Shown: positions 21,489 through 33,606 of the stretch, piece after piece | Numbering within the stretch: the stretch's first letter is position 1 | How the letters are laid out: the number at the start of each line of letters is the position of its first letter | Program-made: the position numbers and the translations under genes | DNA from: Lathyrus oleraceus | Lineage: Eukaryota > Streptophyta > Magnoliopsida > Fabales > Fabaceae | Assembly: GCF_024323335.1 (NCBI RefSeq) | Contig: NC_066581.1 | Coordinates: 36,164,699 to 36,228,698 of the forward strand | Reading direction: 5' to 3' | DNA length: 64,000 nucleotides | Notes under the pieces: generated by a model | Database searches by the model: none | What the model saw: only the letters and a program-made list of their open reading frames with translations | What the model was told of the DNA's origin: nothing

Positions 21489-24400
21489 TGTAACACCTCA
21501 AAATTTGCCCTCCTCTCTTGGGACTAGCTTAACATATTGCATATCATTTTTTTAGGACATTAGTCATTAGCATGTTGCATATCATGTGGCTACATTGAGC
21601 AAGTCATCCTCCTAAGTCTTGGTCAGAAGATAAAAGGTTGATGTATGCAAGCCTGAGGGTTTCGTTGATTGAATTGATCATTAACCATCTGAGGATGTGT
21701 GGTACAAATTAGGGTTTCATGATTCTAAAGGGGATTGAGCTTTATCCTGGTTGAAATGATACATCATCATCATCATGGTTTTGTCATCACCAAGAGATTG
21801 ATCAGATACCTTGAGATTAGGGTTTTGACCACTGGTCAACCCTAATCAGTTGTATTGGGCCAATCAGGGCTTGGGAAGGAGATGGGGTCTACAATGGATA
21901 TTGGGATCATCATAGGGTTGTATTGAGCTTATGGAAGCTAGGGTTTCATCATTGAGCCATTTCATCAGGAGTTTGAAGCTCAAGCGGATCAATGCACAGC
22001 CAATTCATCTATCAGTCAACAAAAGTCAACTGTGGTCAACTGTGCCTGAAATGATGGATTTGGAGGTGGGAGAGAGTAAGAGACACTTCATTCATGTCCA
22101 AACAAGTTTCATTTGGCATTTCAAACATCAAGAATGAAGAAAATAAAGTCAGAGGGAAACTTTCCAAAAATAGAAAGTGACTTGTAATTGAAAATTGGCA
22201 AAAATGGAAAGTTTTTCTCCTCAAAATTACGTGTCCAAAAATGCTTCAAATGGAATTTTGTTCAACATGAAAGTTGTAGATCTTGCTCTCACCTTTCCAA
22301 AAAGTCCAAGAACATGAATTTCTCATTTGTGGTTGGCAAGTTAGGATCAAATCATTTTCAGAAAAAGTTGATTTTCAAAGTGACATAACTTTTGAATGGA
22401 AAGGCCAAATTGGGTGATTCTTTTTTGAGCAAACCACATTTGACATGTACTATCACATTGCATCATTACATTTCATTGAAAACCTTCACATAAAAAGGTC
22501 ATTTTTCAAGTGAACCATTTAAAAATTGGTGGGAAAAATAGTGATTTTCAAAAATACATGGCATTTGCACTTCAAACCTTTTCCAACACATTCTAAATGT
22601 CAAATATGACTTGTTTGCATTGCATTTCTACTGTTACATTGGCTGCATCTTGAAAAGGGCATTTTGGCCAAAACTCATGAAAGTGCATTTTGCTAATTCA
22701 CTTGGATTTGCCTAATTTTGATTAACAAGTTGATTAACACATGGTATAAGTGCATAATCATAACAGAAATTGATAATCACAATTCACAATCTCAAATCTA
22801 ACAGAAAACTCATCAAATTCTCTCAATTTTCTTAAAACTTTTTCACATTTTTTTATCATTTTCATTGAAATTCTTCACTCTTCGTGCTAGTTTTTGTGAG
22901 ATTCATCATCCACAGGTATTTGTGAAGAACTGTTGAGCAAAATCTTGGCAAAAACATTGAGGAATTGGAACTGTTATCATCAAGCTCATCCATGGCATCT
23001 TGATAATTCTTGGAACTGGAGTATAATCGAGCTACAAGACCTACTTCAATCATCTTCTACATCATCAAACTGCATCTGTTTCACACTTTTGGACCTTGAA
23101 GCTCACGATTTCCAGTCTGCCATCTCCAAGAGGTTAGAACTCGATCTCAATAATTCTCAAAATCATGATATGGCTTGTGTAGATCTAAGTTCATAGAGTG
23201 CACTGCAACTTGAATCATGTGATTTCGTTGAGAATTGCTCTAGTTATTTGGATTTGAAGTTTGGATGTGAAACTTAGTTTTGCTCGATCCGTGAAGCATG
23301 ATTAGAGTTAGGTCAAATGCTTGTTAGTTTCATGATCTAGGTTGAACGCTGGTTCCAATGGTATATGGCACGATGATTTTAGTGAACTTTTGTTCATGTT
23401 GAATTTCTGGAATGATGAACACTATGAATGATGAAGAACACGCTCCAGAATGTAATTTGATCCATTTTGCCTTGGCCTCGTTTTCAAATTGTGTTTACCG
23501 CGTGTATCAGCCAATCATGCAACGCCACGCCCTTTAATGAAACGGGGCGTTTCGCCCTTGGCTGAGCGTAATTACAAATATGCCACTGGCGCCTTTTAAT
23601 TAATTTAAACTCTTGAATATTTATTTCATTTCATCACCAAACTTCAAAAATTCATAATTAATTCATCTTTGATCCAAATTGAGTGAGGATTTTTGTGTTC
23701 ATCTCCAAATTCTCTCTAGTTTTTTTTAGGTATGATAATAAAAGTTGTGCCTGGTTGATTTTTGATTTTGTCTAGAGGCTTTGGTCATGTATGCTTTATG
23801 TGTATGTTTTGCCATTTCATTCATGAAATAATGATGCCTTATCCAAAATGTGTGAAATTTTACATGCATGTTCTTGACTCTTTCCGGGTGATTTTGGTAT
23901 ATAGATTGCCAATTTTGAGTTTTTGGTTTGAGAGATATGATATGATCAAGTTGAGTGTGACAATGTGTGTCACACTATGTTATGTCAACTTCTTGAATTT
24001 TGTTTCCATGCTTATTGAATGCCATTTGCTCTGGATTTTTGTATGAGATTACATATGGATGTTGAGAATACATGTGAATTTTTCTGGGATTTTTGGATCC
24101 ATTTCCTATTTGATTGGGATTTTATTTGCTGTTCAGTCATTTGTTGATTTTTTGTGAGACATGTTTCCATTTGATTTGTGAAATTCTGGTTATTAATTGG
24201 ATGGATGTGAAATTTTGTGGAGTGATTGTAGACATTTTGAGGTACATCATGGCTTTAGTCCCATTCATTTATCATACTTCATTTCTGTTTTATGATTGAT
24301 GGAAGTTGATGCTTGTTTTGATACCATGTATGAGCTTGCTTGACTTTGTGTTGACTTTCTGAATTTCATTAACCTACTTCCCTTGATCCAAATGAGCTGA

Positions 24401-26345
24401 AATTTGGTATGCTTGACATGTTATGGATGCTGTTTGATCTTGAATTTTTTTAGGATTTGTTGAAATGTTTTGATATGGATTTGATTGTGATCATTCTGTA
24501 TGGTCCTTTGAGGTTCTAAATTGCATGTTTGGTGCCTTTTCTTTCATGAAATGATAATGATGAATGATATGAATGTGGAACCACTTGGGTTTGATTCTTA
24601 ATTGTTTGATCTTGATTTTGGATAATTTTCACTTGCTGTTTTGAATTTTTCACCTCCTTTTGACCCTAGGCTTGTCCTAGTGGTCTTATTTCTCATGTTT
24701 GCATGTGCTTTTCAGGTTAAGAAGCAAATGCTTTAAGGAGATTAATGCAAGTTGATTGAGTTTGGTTGATTGTTATGAACTAACTTGTTCTATTTTGTAG
24801 GATGCTTAGCTCACTTGCTTTGGACTTGTGCTTTGCACATGTGATTGATTATACATTGTCTGTTGATTCTTATCTTGTCTGTTTTGACTTTGTGGTTGGT
24901 ATACTGACTGAATTAGATTGATTCCAGGTACATTAGTTGCTAATAGTTCCTTGAGAACTCGCTTGTGCTGCTGCTTGGTTGTATAAACCAATTGAGGTAG
25001 AATTTCTTTTCTCCATGTAGTCTGGAAGACCTGGCCTGTTACTTGGCCAGGCACCTGTCTGAAGTCCTCCTTAAGAGGCAATGTTTGTGCTTGTTTATTT
25101 TTGTCCCCAAGCAGGTAAAGACCTTTGATAAGGCAATTGGCGGATAAAAGAGATATGCAATCTATCTCCCGCTATTCTGTTGAGTCGTCCCTCTGCTCAC
25201 ACAACTGGTGTTGATGCATTGGGATATTAACCCAAGATCTTGTACAGTTGTACAGTTGAGTCAGTGTCTTGAGTGTAGAAGGGTTCCCACTTTCTGGACC
25301 CACGCTCCTTTGTCTGAAGCTCTCCCTAGCCAGGGATAAGAGCTGTGAAGTCTCATCTTCACTCACCTTTCATCAGCTTCACCTTGACTCTCAATGTCAA
25401 GGTTAAGAGCTAACCTCACCCTGTACAGTTGGCTTGCTCTTGCAGCCTCACCCTTGTTTGAGCCTCACTTGTGTGCATATAGTGTGTGCTATTTGTGATT
25501 GTTTGCTTTGCTATTGCTTGTGCTTTAGGATTAGCTTGCAGCCTGTGTAAGTTAGCTAGAAACCTTGACTTAGGGACGATATGCATGATAACATCTAGGC
25601 TCGAGTCATAGTCTCCCTAGTGGTGTCTCCCTCTGTATCTGGTTGGGCTAGTCTTTCTCCCCTGTTAAGGGGAACTACGTCGCCCTGATCCTCATACCAG
25701 ATGAGGTACGTAGGCAGGAGACCGTGCGAGGTCTCTCCGGGCACCTTTTTTTTCTTTTTGTGTGTGTTTGCTTGACAGTTGCTAGGCTCGAGTTCCCGAC
25801 TCCTTAGTAACTTGTTGTTTGTTCCCTCTTGTGTGTCAGGATATGGATGTAAGCCCAGCGATTGGCTGTCCGTATCCTGAGTGTGTTTGTTTGGTTCAGA
25901 AGCTGATGTAAGTCCAGCAATTGGCGTTCGGGTTCCATGTTTGCTTGCTTGTCGTTTTGTTTTGTTTCGGCGTGCGTGAGCCGAACTACGGTAGCTCTGA
26001 TTCTCGTTCCAGACGAGATACGTAGGCATAGGAGGCGATATCCTAGCGAGCCCTTTCCTCTCTTTCCCCACCTGTGTTGTTTCAGTGTGTGTGTGTGATG
26101 TTTGTTTTAGCAACCTTTTCCTATCTTTAGAGCGTGGATCCCGTCGAGTACGACGGATGCGTAGGGGTGCTAATACCTTCCCTTCGCATAACCGACTCCC
26201 GATCCCATTCTCTTTGGTCGCGAGACCATGCTTTTTCCAGGTTTACTTCGAGCGTTTCCTTTCCCTCTTTGGGATAAATAACGCACGGTGGCGGCTCTGT
26301 GTTGTTTTTGTTTCAGCCCGCCGGTTGTTTTTCGCGGATGCGACA
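21489..26345 (+). repeat. Element 2 5' LTR (4,857 bp)
   Basis: It starts TGTAACACCTCAAAATTTGC and ends TTCGCGGATGCGACA, directly followed by the primer binding site. The 3' LTR (38492-38607 plus 59348-64000) matches it base for base apart from a few substitutions per kilobase, for example near 21884, 21903 and 22161. That indicates a fairly recent insertion. It contains a hairpin CCGTCG-AGTA-CGACGG at 26141-26156 and a copy of the primer-binding-site core at about 26289-26300. No coding sequence is supported. Confidence 0.92.
26141..26156 (+). other. Conserved LTR hairpin with AGTA loop (element 2, 5' LTR)
   Basis: CCGTCG pairs with CGACGG around AGTA. It lies 190 bp before the LTR end, next to a conserved block (GATGCGTAGGGGTGCTAATA). 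Equivalent hairpins with different but still pairing stems are present in the LTRs of elements 1 and 3. Confidence 0.65.
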
Positions 26346-26366
26346 GCTGGCGACTCTGCTGGGGAC
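26346..26366 (+). promoter_or_regulatory. Element 2 primer binding site (tRNA-Arg)
   Basis: TGGCGACTCTGCTGGGGAC begins two bases after the LTR end. It is complementary to a plant tRNA-Arg 3' end, the primer type known for Ogre elements. The same site is present in element 3 on the other strand. Confidence 0.85.
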
Positions 26367-27536
26367 ATAGAAGTTGACCTGTTGCTGGTCCATCTTCCCT
26401 AAGCGAGTCTCTCCTAGCGTTCTAGGATAGGGTTTAGGTTGCTTGAGCTGCTTTATTTATTGCATTCATTATTCTGTTGTGTATATATTTGCATAAATAT
26501 TTGCATGCATCATACTATCATATTGTCGTCCTCTGTGCAGGTGGTTCCTCTATTTGGGGTGGGTGTTCTGAGTGGGGCTAAAACCCAGGCCCGAGTATAC
26601 ACCTAGGATTAGTGTGGTCTCACGTTCCTCATTTGCTTTATCAGCATATTGTTGCAACGTGACATACCACGAGCCGGACGAGGTTCATCTGAGAGCTCTT
26701 CCTTGGTGGAGTATTCCACTTTGGTTGGGTTACCTCTTTTGAACTATTGACTCTGGTGACCGATCATTCCCGGATCTTTGGTTTAGACGATCTTAAGGGA
26801 GCTACAATGGCACACCCGAAAGGGCAAACCCATTGAGTATCTTTTCCCGATTGTCGAGACCATTATCCGCCTTAGGATGACCTGATTAGAATTTACCTAT
26901 GAGGGGAGGGTGATTCTTACAGATGCATGTTCAGATGGTGACTTTGATGGTGACTATTGGTTCCGTTGATCAGAGTCATATTTATAAGACGGATTTATGG
27001 GCATTTCTTCCTGAGACGCCGGAGTTCTGTCCGCAGTATTTATCAGTGGGGATCCGTTTATTTCAGGATTCCCCGGGCCGATTCAGAGATTGTTGTGGTT
27101 ATCTGCTCAGAGTTTGTCTAGGTGATGATGATGATGTACCTTTCAGTTCCGTTTATTTCGGAACCCTTGAGGCGGACTTATGGTTAATCGGTACCTCAGA
27201 TGGTTATGATCGGTTCAGAGATCAGGGCTCAGTACAACAGATGATCAGATGACTTGGAGGATGGCACAATGCATTGCATTCATACATCTGCATCATCCAC
27301 ATTTTGCATTCATCTGCATCAAACCTACGTCTAGCCATATGGGGAGAATTATTGATTGAGAATCTGGTGGAGAGACATTCTAAATGTCAGAATGTTATTG
27401 TCGAAATATTATCTGTCTCGATGAAACCAGGATCAAAAGACAGAAGCTTCCTCGTATGGATAGACGTTGCATTCATGCATATTAACCTGTTTGCTGTTTT
27501 GCAGGTGTCAGTTCTAACATGTTTGATTGACACAGG
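26367..27536 (+). other. Element 2 leader, no recognised gene
   Basis: The 5' untranslated part of element 2 between the primer binding site and the gag start. An open frame of 109 codons at 26923-27252 has no recognisable motif and no counterpart in element 3. The 676-codon ORF1 seen at this position in element 3 is absent. Confidence 0.55.
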
Positions 27537-27537
27537 A

Positions 27538-27620
27538 ATGACGAATCCGCCCAACACCGACATTCTCGAGCTGAAAGAGAAGATGGGAGAGCTGATCAAT
27601 GTCATGCAAGAGTTCGCCTT
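27538..27620 (+). pseudogene. Element 2 gag N-terminus (before the solo LTR)
   Basis: Reads MTNPPNTDILELKEKMGELI and on to MQEFA, then is interrupted by the solo LTR. It is rejoined in frame at 32669 once the LTR and one copy of GCCTT are discounted. It corresponds to the N-terminal coiled segment of Tat-lineage gag, which leads into the core in full-length relatives. Confidence 0.7.
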
Positions 27621-30600
27621 TGTCGCATCTGCGAAAAACAACCGGCGGGCTGAAACAAAAACAACACAGAGCCGCCACCGTGCGTTATTTATCCCAAAAG
27701 AGGGAAAGGAAACGCTCGAAGTAAACCTGGGAAAAGCATGGTCTCGCGACCAAAGAGATGGGATCGGGAGTCGGTTACGCAAGGGGAAGGTATTAGCACC
27801 CCTCACGTCCGTCGTACTCGACGGGATCCACGCTCTAAAAGATAGGAAAGGTTGCTAAAACAAACATCACACACACAAGAAACAACACAGGTGGGAGAAG
27901 AGGGGAGAGGGCTCGCTAGGACATCGCATCCTATGCCTACGTATCTCGTCTGGAACGAGAATCAGAGCTGCCGTAGTCCGGCTCACGCACGCCAAACAAG
28001 ACACACACAAACACAGGCAAACCTGGAACCCGAACGCCAATCGCTGGACTTACATCGGCTTCCGAAACAAACAAACACACTCAGGATACGGATAGCCAAT
28101 CGCTGGGCTTACATCCATATCCTGACACACAAGAACAAACAACAAGTTACTAAGGAGTCGGGAACTCGAGCCTAGCAACTGTCAAGCAAACACACACAAA
28201 AAGAAAAGGGTGAACACACAGACTAACAGGGAGTCGGGAACTCGAGCCTGATAGCTGGCAAGCACAACACCAAGAAGACGCTGAGACGTCAGAAGAAGCT
28301 GAACACACAGACTAACAGGGAGTCGGGAACTCGAGCCTGATAACTGTCAAACAAAACACACGCAAAAAAAGAAAAGGGTGCCCGGAGAGGTCTCGCACGA
28401 CCTCCTGCCTACGTACCTCATCTGGTATGAGGATCAGGGCGACGTAGTTCCCCTTAACGGGAAAAAAATTCTAACCAGATACAAAGGGAGACACACTACT
28501 AGGGAGCTGTACTCGAGCCTAGATGTTATCATGCATCATTGCCCTATGTTATGGTTTCTATCCTAACTTGCACAGGCTGCAAGCTAATCCTAACCAGGAA
28601 AAAGCAAAGCACACATGCTCAATCAAAATAAAGCAAACATTCACAAGTAGCACACACTATATCCAGTCAAGTGAGGCTCAAACAAGGGTGAGGCTGCAAG
28701 AGCAAGCCAACTGTACAGGGTAGTGTTCGCTCTTAACCCTGACATTGAGAGTCAGGGTGAAGCAGATAAAAGGTGAGTGAAGATGAGACTTCACAGCTCT
28801 TATCCCTGGCCAGGGAGAGCTTCAGACAAAGGAGCGTGGGTTCAGAAAGTGGGAACCCTTCTGCACTCATGACTCTGACTCGACTGTACAACTGTACAAG
28901 ATCTTGGGTTAATGTCCCAATGCATCAACACAGTGGTGTGAGCAGAGGGACGACTCAACAGAATAGCGGGAGATAGATTGCATATCTCTTTTATCCGCCA
29001 ATTGCCTTAATCAAGGTCTTTTCCTGCTTAGGGACAAAGTTAAACAATCACAAACATCGCCTCTTAAGGAGGACTTCAGACAGGTGCCTGGCCAAGTAAC
29101 AGGCCAGGTCTTCCAGACTACATGGAGACAAGAGAGTCTACCTCAATTGGTTTATACAACCAAGCAACAGCAAGCAAGTTCTCAAGGAACTATTAGCAAC
29201 TAATGTACCTGAAATCAATCAAATACAGTCAGTATACCAATCTCAAAGTCAAAACAGACAAGATAAGAATCAACAGTCAATGTAATCAAACAATGCAATG
29301 TGCAAAGCACAATCAACTCAAGTGAGCCAAGCATCCTACAAAATAAACCAAGTTAGTTCATAACAAGCATATAAACCAAACTCAATCAACTTGCATTAAT
29401 CTCCTTAAAGCATTTGCTTCTTCAACCTGAAAATCACATTCAAATGTGAGAAACAAGACCACTAGGACAAGCCTAGGGTCCAAAGGAGGTGAAAAATTCA
29501 AAACAGCAAGTGAAAATTAATCAAAACCACAATCAAACAATTTAGAAACAAATCCAATTGGTCCCATGCTCATATCATTCACCATTATCATTTCATGAAA
29601 GAAAAGGCATCAAACATGCAATTTGCAACCTCAAAGGACCAAACAGAATGATCACAATCAAATCAATATCAAAACAGCTCAATAAATTCCACAAAAATTC
29701 AAGTCTAAACAGACAACATGCAATGAGTAGCACACCAAATTTCATCTCATTTGGACAAGAGGAAGTAGGGAAATTAAATCCAAGAAGTTCAGACAAGTTC
29801 AAGCAAGCCAACACAAGGCATCAAAACAATCATCAACTTCCATCAATCATAAAACAGTGACAAAGCATGATAAATGAATGGGATCAAAACCAAGATGACC
29901 TATAATGTGTCTAGAATTCACATGTCAAATTTCACATCCATCCAATTAATGACCAGAATTTCACAAACCAAATACAAACATGTGTCACAAAAAATCAACA
30001 AATGACCAAACAGGGGAGAAAATTCCAATCAAATAGGAAATGCAAGTAATAAATCCAGAAAACTTCTCATGTGTTCTCAACATCCATATGCTCAATCATG
30101 CAAAAATTCAGCTCAATCCAATGTCCACAAGCATGGCAAATAAAATCATGAAATTCACCAAGCATGGTGTGACACAAATTGTCAACCTCCCATCAAAAAT
30201 TCATATCTCATCAACCAGGGATCCAAAAATCACAAACTATACATCAAAATCACCAGAAAAGAGTCAAGAATAGGCATGCAAAATTTCATCAATTTCTATG
30301 GAAGCATCATCATTTTATGAGTGAAATGGTTAGCATGGTACACAAATGATACATTCAAGCAATCCCTAGGCAATTTATTTTTTCATACGTGCACAAAAAT
30401 ATTAAAAATCACCATAAAAAACTACACATCACAAGGAGAATAATGCAAAAAGTCTCATCAAATTTGGACAAGAAATGAAGAACTTATGATTTTTTGAAGT
30501 TATGTGATGAAAATGAAATGAAAAATGAAAAAGAAAATGAAATGAAATGAATTAATATTGAATAATGGCAATTTTGTAATATTCACAGCGAAGTCCAAAA

Positions 30601-32668
30601 CACGGTGTTTAATTAAATGGCGTGTCAGCATGTGATTGGTTGGTGGTGGCGGTAAACAGGAATTCAAACAAGGCCAAGGCAAACACGGATCAAACGCTCC
30701 TGGAGACGCGTTCTTGATCACGAACATCAACAACTTTCCAGAAAATCATCATGAACTTTTTTCAACCAAAATGCGCAAACGATACATCAATGGAACCGTC
30801 TAAACATGTACATCATGGATATGGCAAGCATTTGACCTAACTCTAAACATATCAACCGGATCGAGCGAAAAAAGGTTTCACATCCAAACTTCTAATCAAG
30901 ATATCTCACTCGATTCTCAACCAAATTCAAAACCACAAGTTGCATGCTATTCTATGTTGAGAGATCTATCTAAGCCACATCACAATTCAAGCAATGGTTG
31001 AGATCGAAAATTTACCTTATGATGATGGCAGATGAGAATTCGTGCTCCTCAATGTCCAAAACACCAAAACAGAAGCAGTTCAATGATGTGGAAGTTGAAT
31101 GGAATGAGTAGTTTAGCTCAGTGATGCTTCAGATCCAAGAACCTTCGATTTGCCATGGATGAGCTTGCCTTCAACAGTCCAAATTCTCCACTCTTTTGCC
31201 ACGAATTTGCGAAACAGATGCACACAATCACTGGTGGATGATAGATCAGGCACGAATTCACACTATGGATGATGAATATTGATGAAAATGATGAAAAAGT
31301 GTGTGAAAGTTTTGAGAGAATTGAGAGGTTTTTGGAGAAAAGTTTGTTAGATCTGAAAATGTGAAGTGTGATTATGATTTTCTGTTACAATTAACATCTT
31401 ATACCATGCCTTAATCCACTTGCTAATCACAATTAACAAATTTGGAGTGAATTAGTGAAAGTGAGTTTTATGCATAAATGTCCAAAATGGCCTTTTGCAA
31501 AAATCAGTCAATGCAACAGTAAAAACCAGTTCAAACAAGTCACATTGATCATTTGGAATGTGTTGAAATTGGTTTGGTATGTAAAAACCATGTATTTCAC
31601 AAAATCACCTATTTTCCCACCAATTTTCAAATTGAACACTTGAAAAATGCCATTTTGCCATGATGATTTTTGATGAAATATGATGATGCATCATGAAAGT
31701 ACATGTCAAATGTGGTTTGCTCAAAGAAAGATCACCCAATTTGGCCATTCCATGTGAAAGTTATGGCACTTTGAATTTAGGCATTTTCTGAAAATGATTT
31801 GATCACAACTTGCCGACCACACATGAGAAATTCATGTTCTTGGATTTTTTGGAAAGGTGAGAGCAAGATCTACAACTTTCATGTTGAACAAAATTTCATT
31901 TGAAGCATATTTGGACATGTAACTTTGAGGTGAAAAACTTTCCATTTTTGGAAACTTTCAATTACAGGTCACTTTCTATTTTTGGAAAGTTTCCATCTGA
32001 CTTTATTTTCTTCATTCTTGATGTTTGAAATGTCAAATGAAACTTGTTTGGACATGAATGAAGTGTCTCTTACTCTCTCCCACCTCCAAATCCATCAATT
32101 CAGGCACAGTTGACCACAGTTGACTTTTCTGACTGATAGATGAATCTGGCTGTGCACTAATCAAGTTGAGCCTCAAACTCCTGCTGAAATGGCTCAATGA
32201 TGAAACCCTAGCTTCCATAAGCTCAATACAATCATGAAATGATCCCCATATCCACTGTAGACCCCATCTCCTTGCCATGCCCTGATTGGCTCAATGTAGA
32301 TGATTAGGGTTGACCAGTGGTCAAAACCCTAATCTCAAGGCATCTGATCAATCTCTTGAACCTCTTGGATGATAACAAGACCATGATGATGATGATGTAT
32401 CATTTCAACCAAGATCAAGCTCACTCTCCTTGAGAACCAAGAAACCCTAATTTGAACCCCACATCCTCAGATGATTAATGATCAGTCCATTCAATGAAAA
32501 CCCTCAGGCTTGAACCTTCACACCTCTTATCTTCTGACCAAGACTTGGAGGATGACTTGCACAATGTAGCCACATGATATGCAATATGCAATGACTAATG
32601 ATCTAAAAAATGCAATGCAATATGCTCAACTAGTCCCAAGAGAGGAGGGCAAATTTTGAGGTGTTACA
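27621..32668 (-). mobile_element. Solo LTR of the element 2 family, inverse orientation (5,048 bp)
   Basis: A single LTR on the minus strand. On the plus strand it starts TGTCGCATCTGCG and ends GGTGTTACA, and it is flanked by perfect 5-bp TSDs GCCTT (27616-27620 and 32669-32673). Its reverse complement aligns along its length with the element 2 LTRs but is clearly more diverged from them than they are from each other. Solo LTRs arise by recombination between the two LTRs of a full element, which removes the interior. It interrupts the gag of element 2. It contains three repeats of GGGAGTCGGGAACTCGAGCC near 28155-28340 and the CCGTCG-TACT-CGACGG hairpin at 27809-27824. Confidence 0.92.
28155..28345. 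repeat. Short tandem repeat in the solo LTR
   Basis: GGAGTCGGGAACTCGAGCCT occurs at about 28155, 28230 and 28318 with similar flanks (CACACAGACTAACAGG, and AACTGTCAA or AGCTGGCAA). The element 2 LTR has a single copy of this phrase near 25785-25806, so the repeat is specific to this copy or subfamily. Confidence 0.65.
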
Positions 32669-33376
32669 GCCTTGGGGCAGAAAGCAATTGCCGAGAAGGT
32701 GGGGAGGATTGAGGAATGGCTGAAGAAAGGGGAAACACAAGGAAACGCTTCGTCGTATGGACCGAAGAAATCCTTTGGTAATGACCAGCGCAAGAATGAG
32801 GGTGAATCGAGTGCTGTGTATGCCCAGAGAGGACGCGGTAGGAATCGTTACTACCAGCACACTGCTGCGGTAACCACCCCTGCTGGTAATCAGTCAGTCC
32901 AACAGCAGCAACCACCACCTCAATTGAGAGCACAGAGAGCTGGGAATCAAGTGAGAGGAAAGGGGGTTGATCGTCATTTTGATAGGCCCCCCATGACGTA
33001 TGCTCTTCTGTTCAAGAAGTTGATGGATCTCAGAATGGTACAATTGAGGACATTAGCTCCATTGAGATCATATCAGAGGCCACCTAATTATGATGAGAAC
33101 GCCAAGTGTGAATTCCATTCTGGTGCGTCTGGGCATAACATTGAGGGTTGTAGAGCCTTTAAGCATGCTGTCCAAGACCTGGTGGATTCCAAGGCCCTCA
33201 ATTTTACACTGTCATTGAATGTTAATGTCGATCCCGTGCCGGTGCAGGGTCAGGTGATGGTGGGTGTAATTGCTGAAAATTCAGATCGCGTCTGTGCGGT
33301 GGGGGAAGAGACTGACAGCGACTGTGAACTGGAGCCGAGGATAAAATCGTGCATACCAGGGAACTGGAAGGCCTAA
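32669..33376 (+). pseudogene. Element 2 gag remnant with zinc-knuckle-like motif
   Basis: Continues the gag frame as LGQKAIAEKVGRIEEWLKK, then a basic Gln-rich linker. It then reads PPMTYALLFKKLMDL and NYDENAKCEFHSGASGHNIE followed by GCRAFKHAV. The Cys-His-His-Cys spacing is the same as in element 3 gag (CAFHANSEGHTTENC) and is typical of Tat gag. The main capsid region (about 200 residues in element 3) is missing, and the frame passes after a short acidic stretch straight to PGNWKA and a stop. The protease domain has been deleted. Confidence 0.75.
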
Positions 33377-33417
33377 AAAAGATCATCACTGTCATTCTAC
33401 TGGAAGAGTAATTTTTC

Positions 33418-33606
33418 TGTTTTTGATTTTATCTGCATGAAAGCCTTGCGTGTTGCCCGACACGTAATGGTTCATTGTAAGGGCCACCTCATGTTCATAT
33501 TTGCAAAATTTTGCATCATAAATAAATGGATGTTTTTCAATTAAAAGCGGTGTTCCCTGTTTTTCATTTATTTTTGCAGTTTTAAAACAAATAAAAATGG
33601 CAATGT
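33418..33606 (+). other. Element 2 probable pro-RT intron
   Basis: A GTAATT donor at 33418 matches the donors of elements 1 and 3. The acceptor is not certain; TTTTTGCAG ending at 33579 is the best candidate. AT-rich and non-coding. Confidence 0.45.

Noticed and set aside
25172..25366. Small frame starting MSEDETSQLLSLARE, also at 28773 and 62921
   Set aside because: It recurs only because the LTR recurs. It is antisense to the element, and most of the differences between the solo LTR and element 2 versions change the amino acid or the frame, so no sign of selection on a protein.
32033..32278. Frame with MEARVSSLSHFSRSLRLN shared by LTR copies (also 21931 and 59679)
   Set aside because: Another LTR-borne frame whose versions differ by frameshift and amino-acid changes; no known domain.
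27621..32668. Assembly inversion of an LTR
   Set aside because: Perfect GCCTT duplication at both edges and the restored gag frame support a true insertion; it is also more diverged than the other two LTRs.
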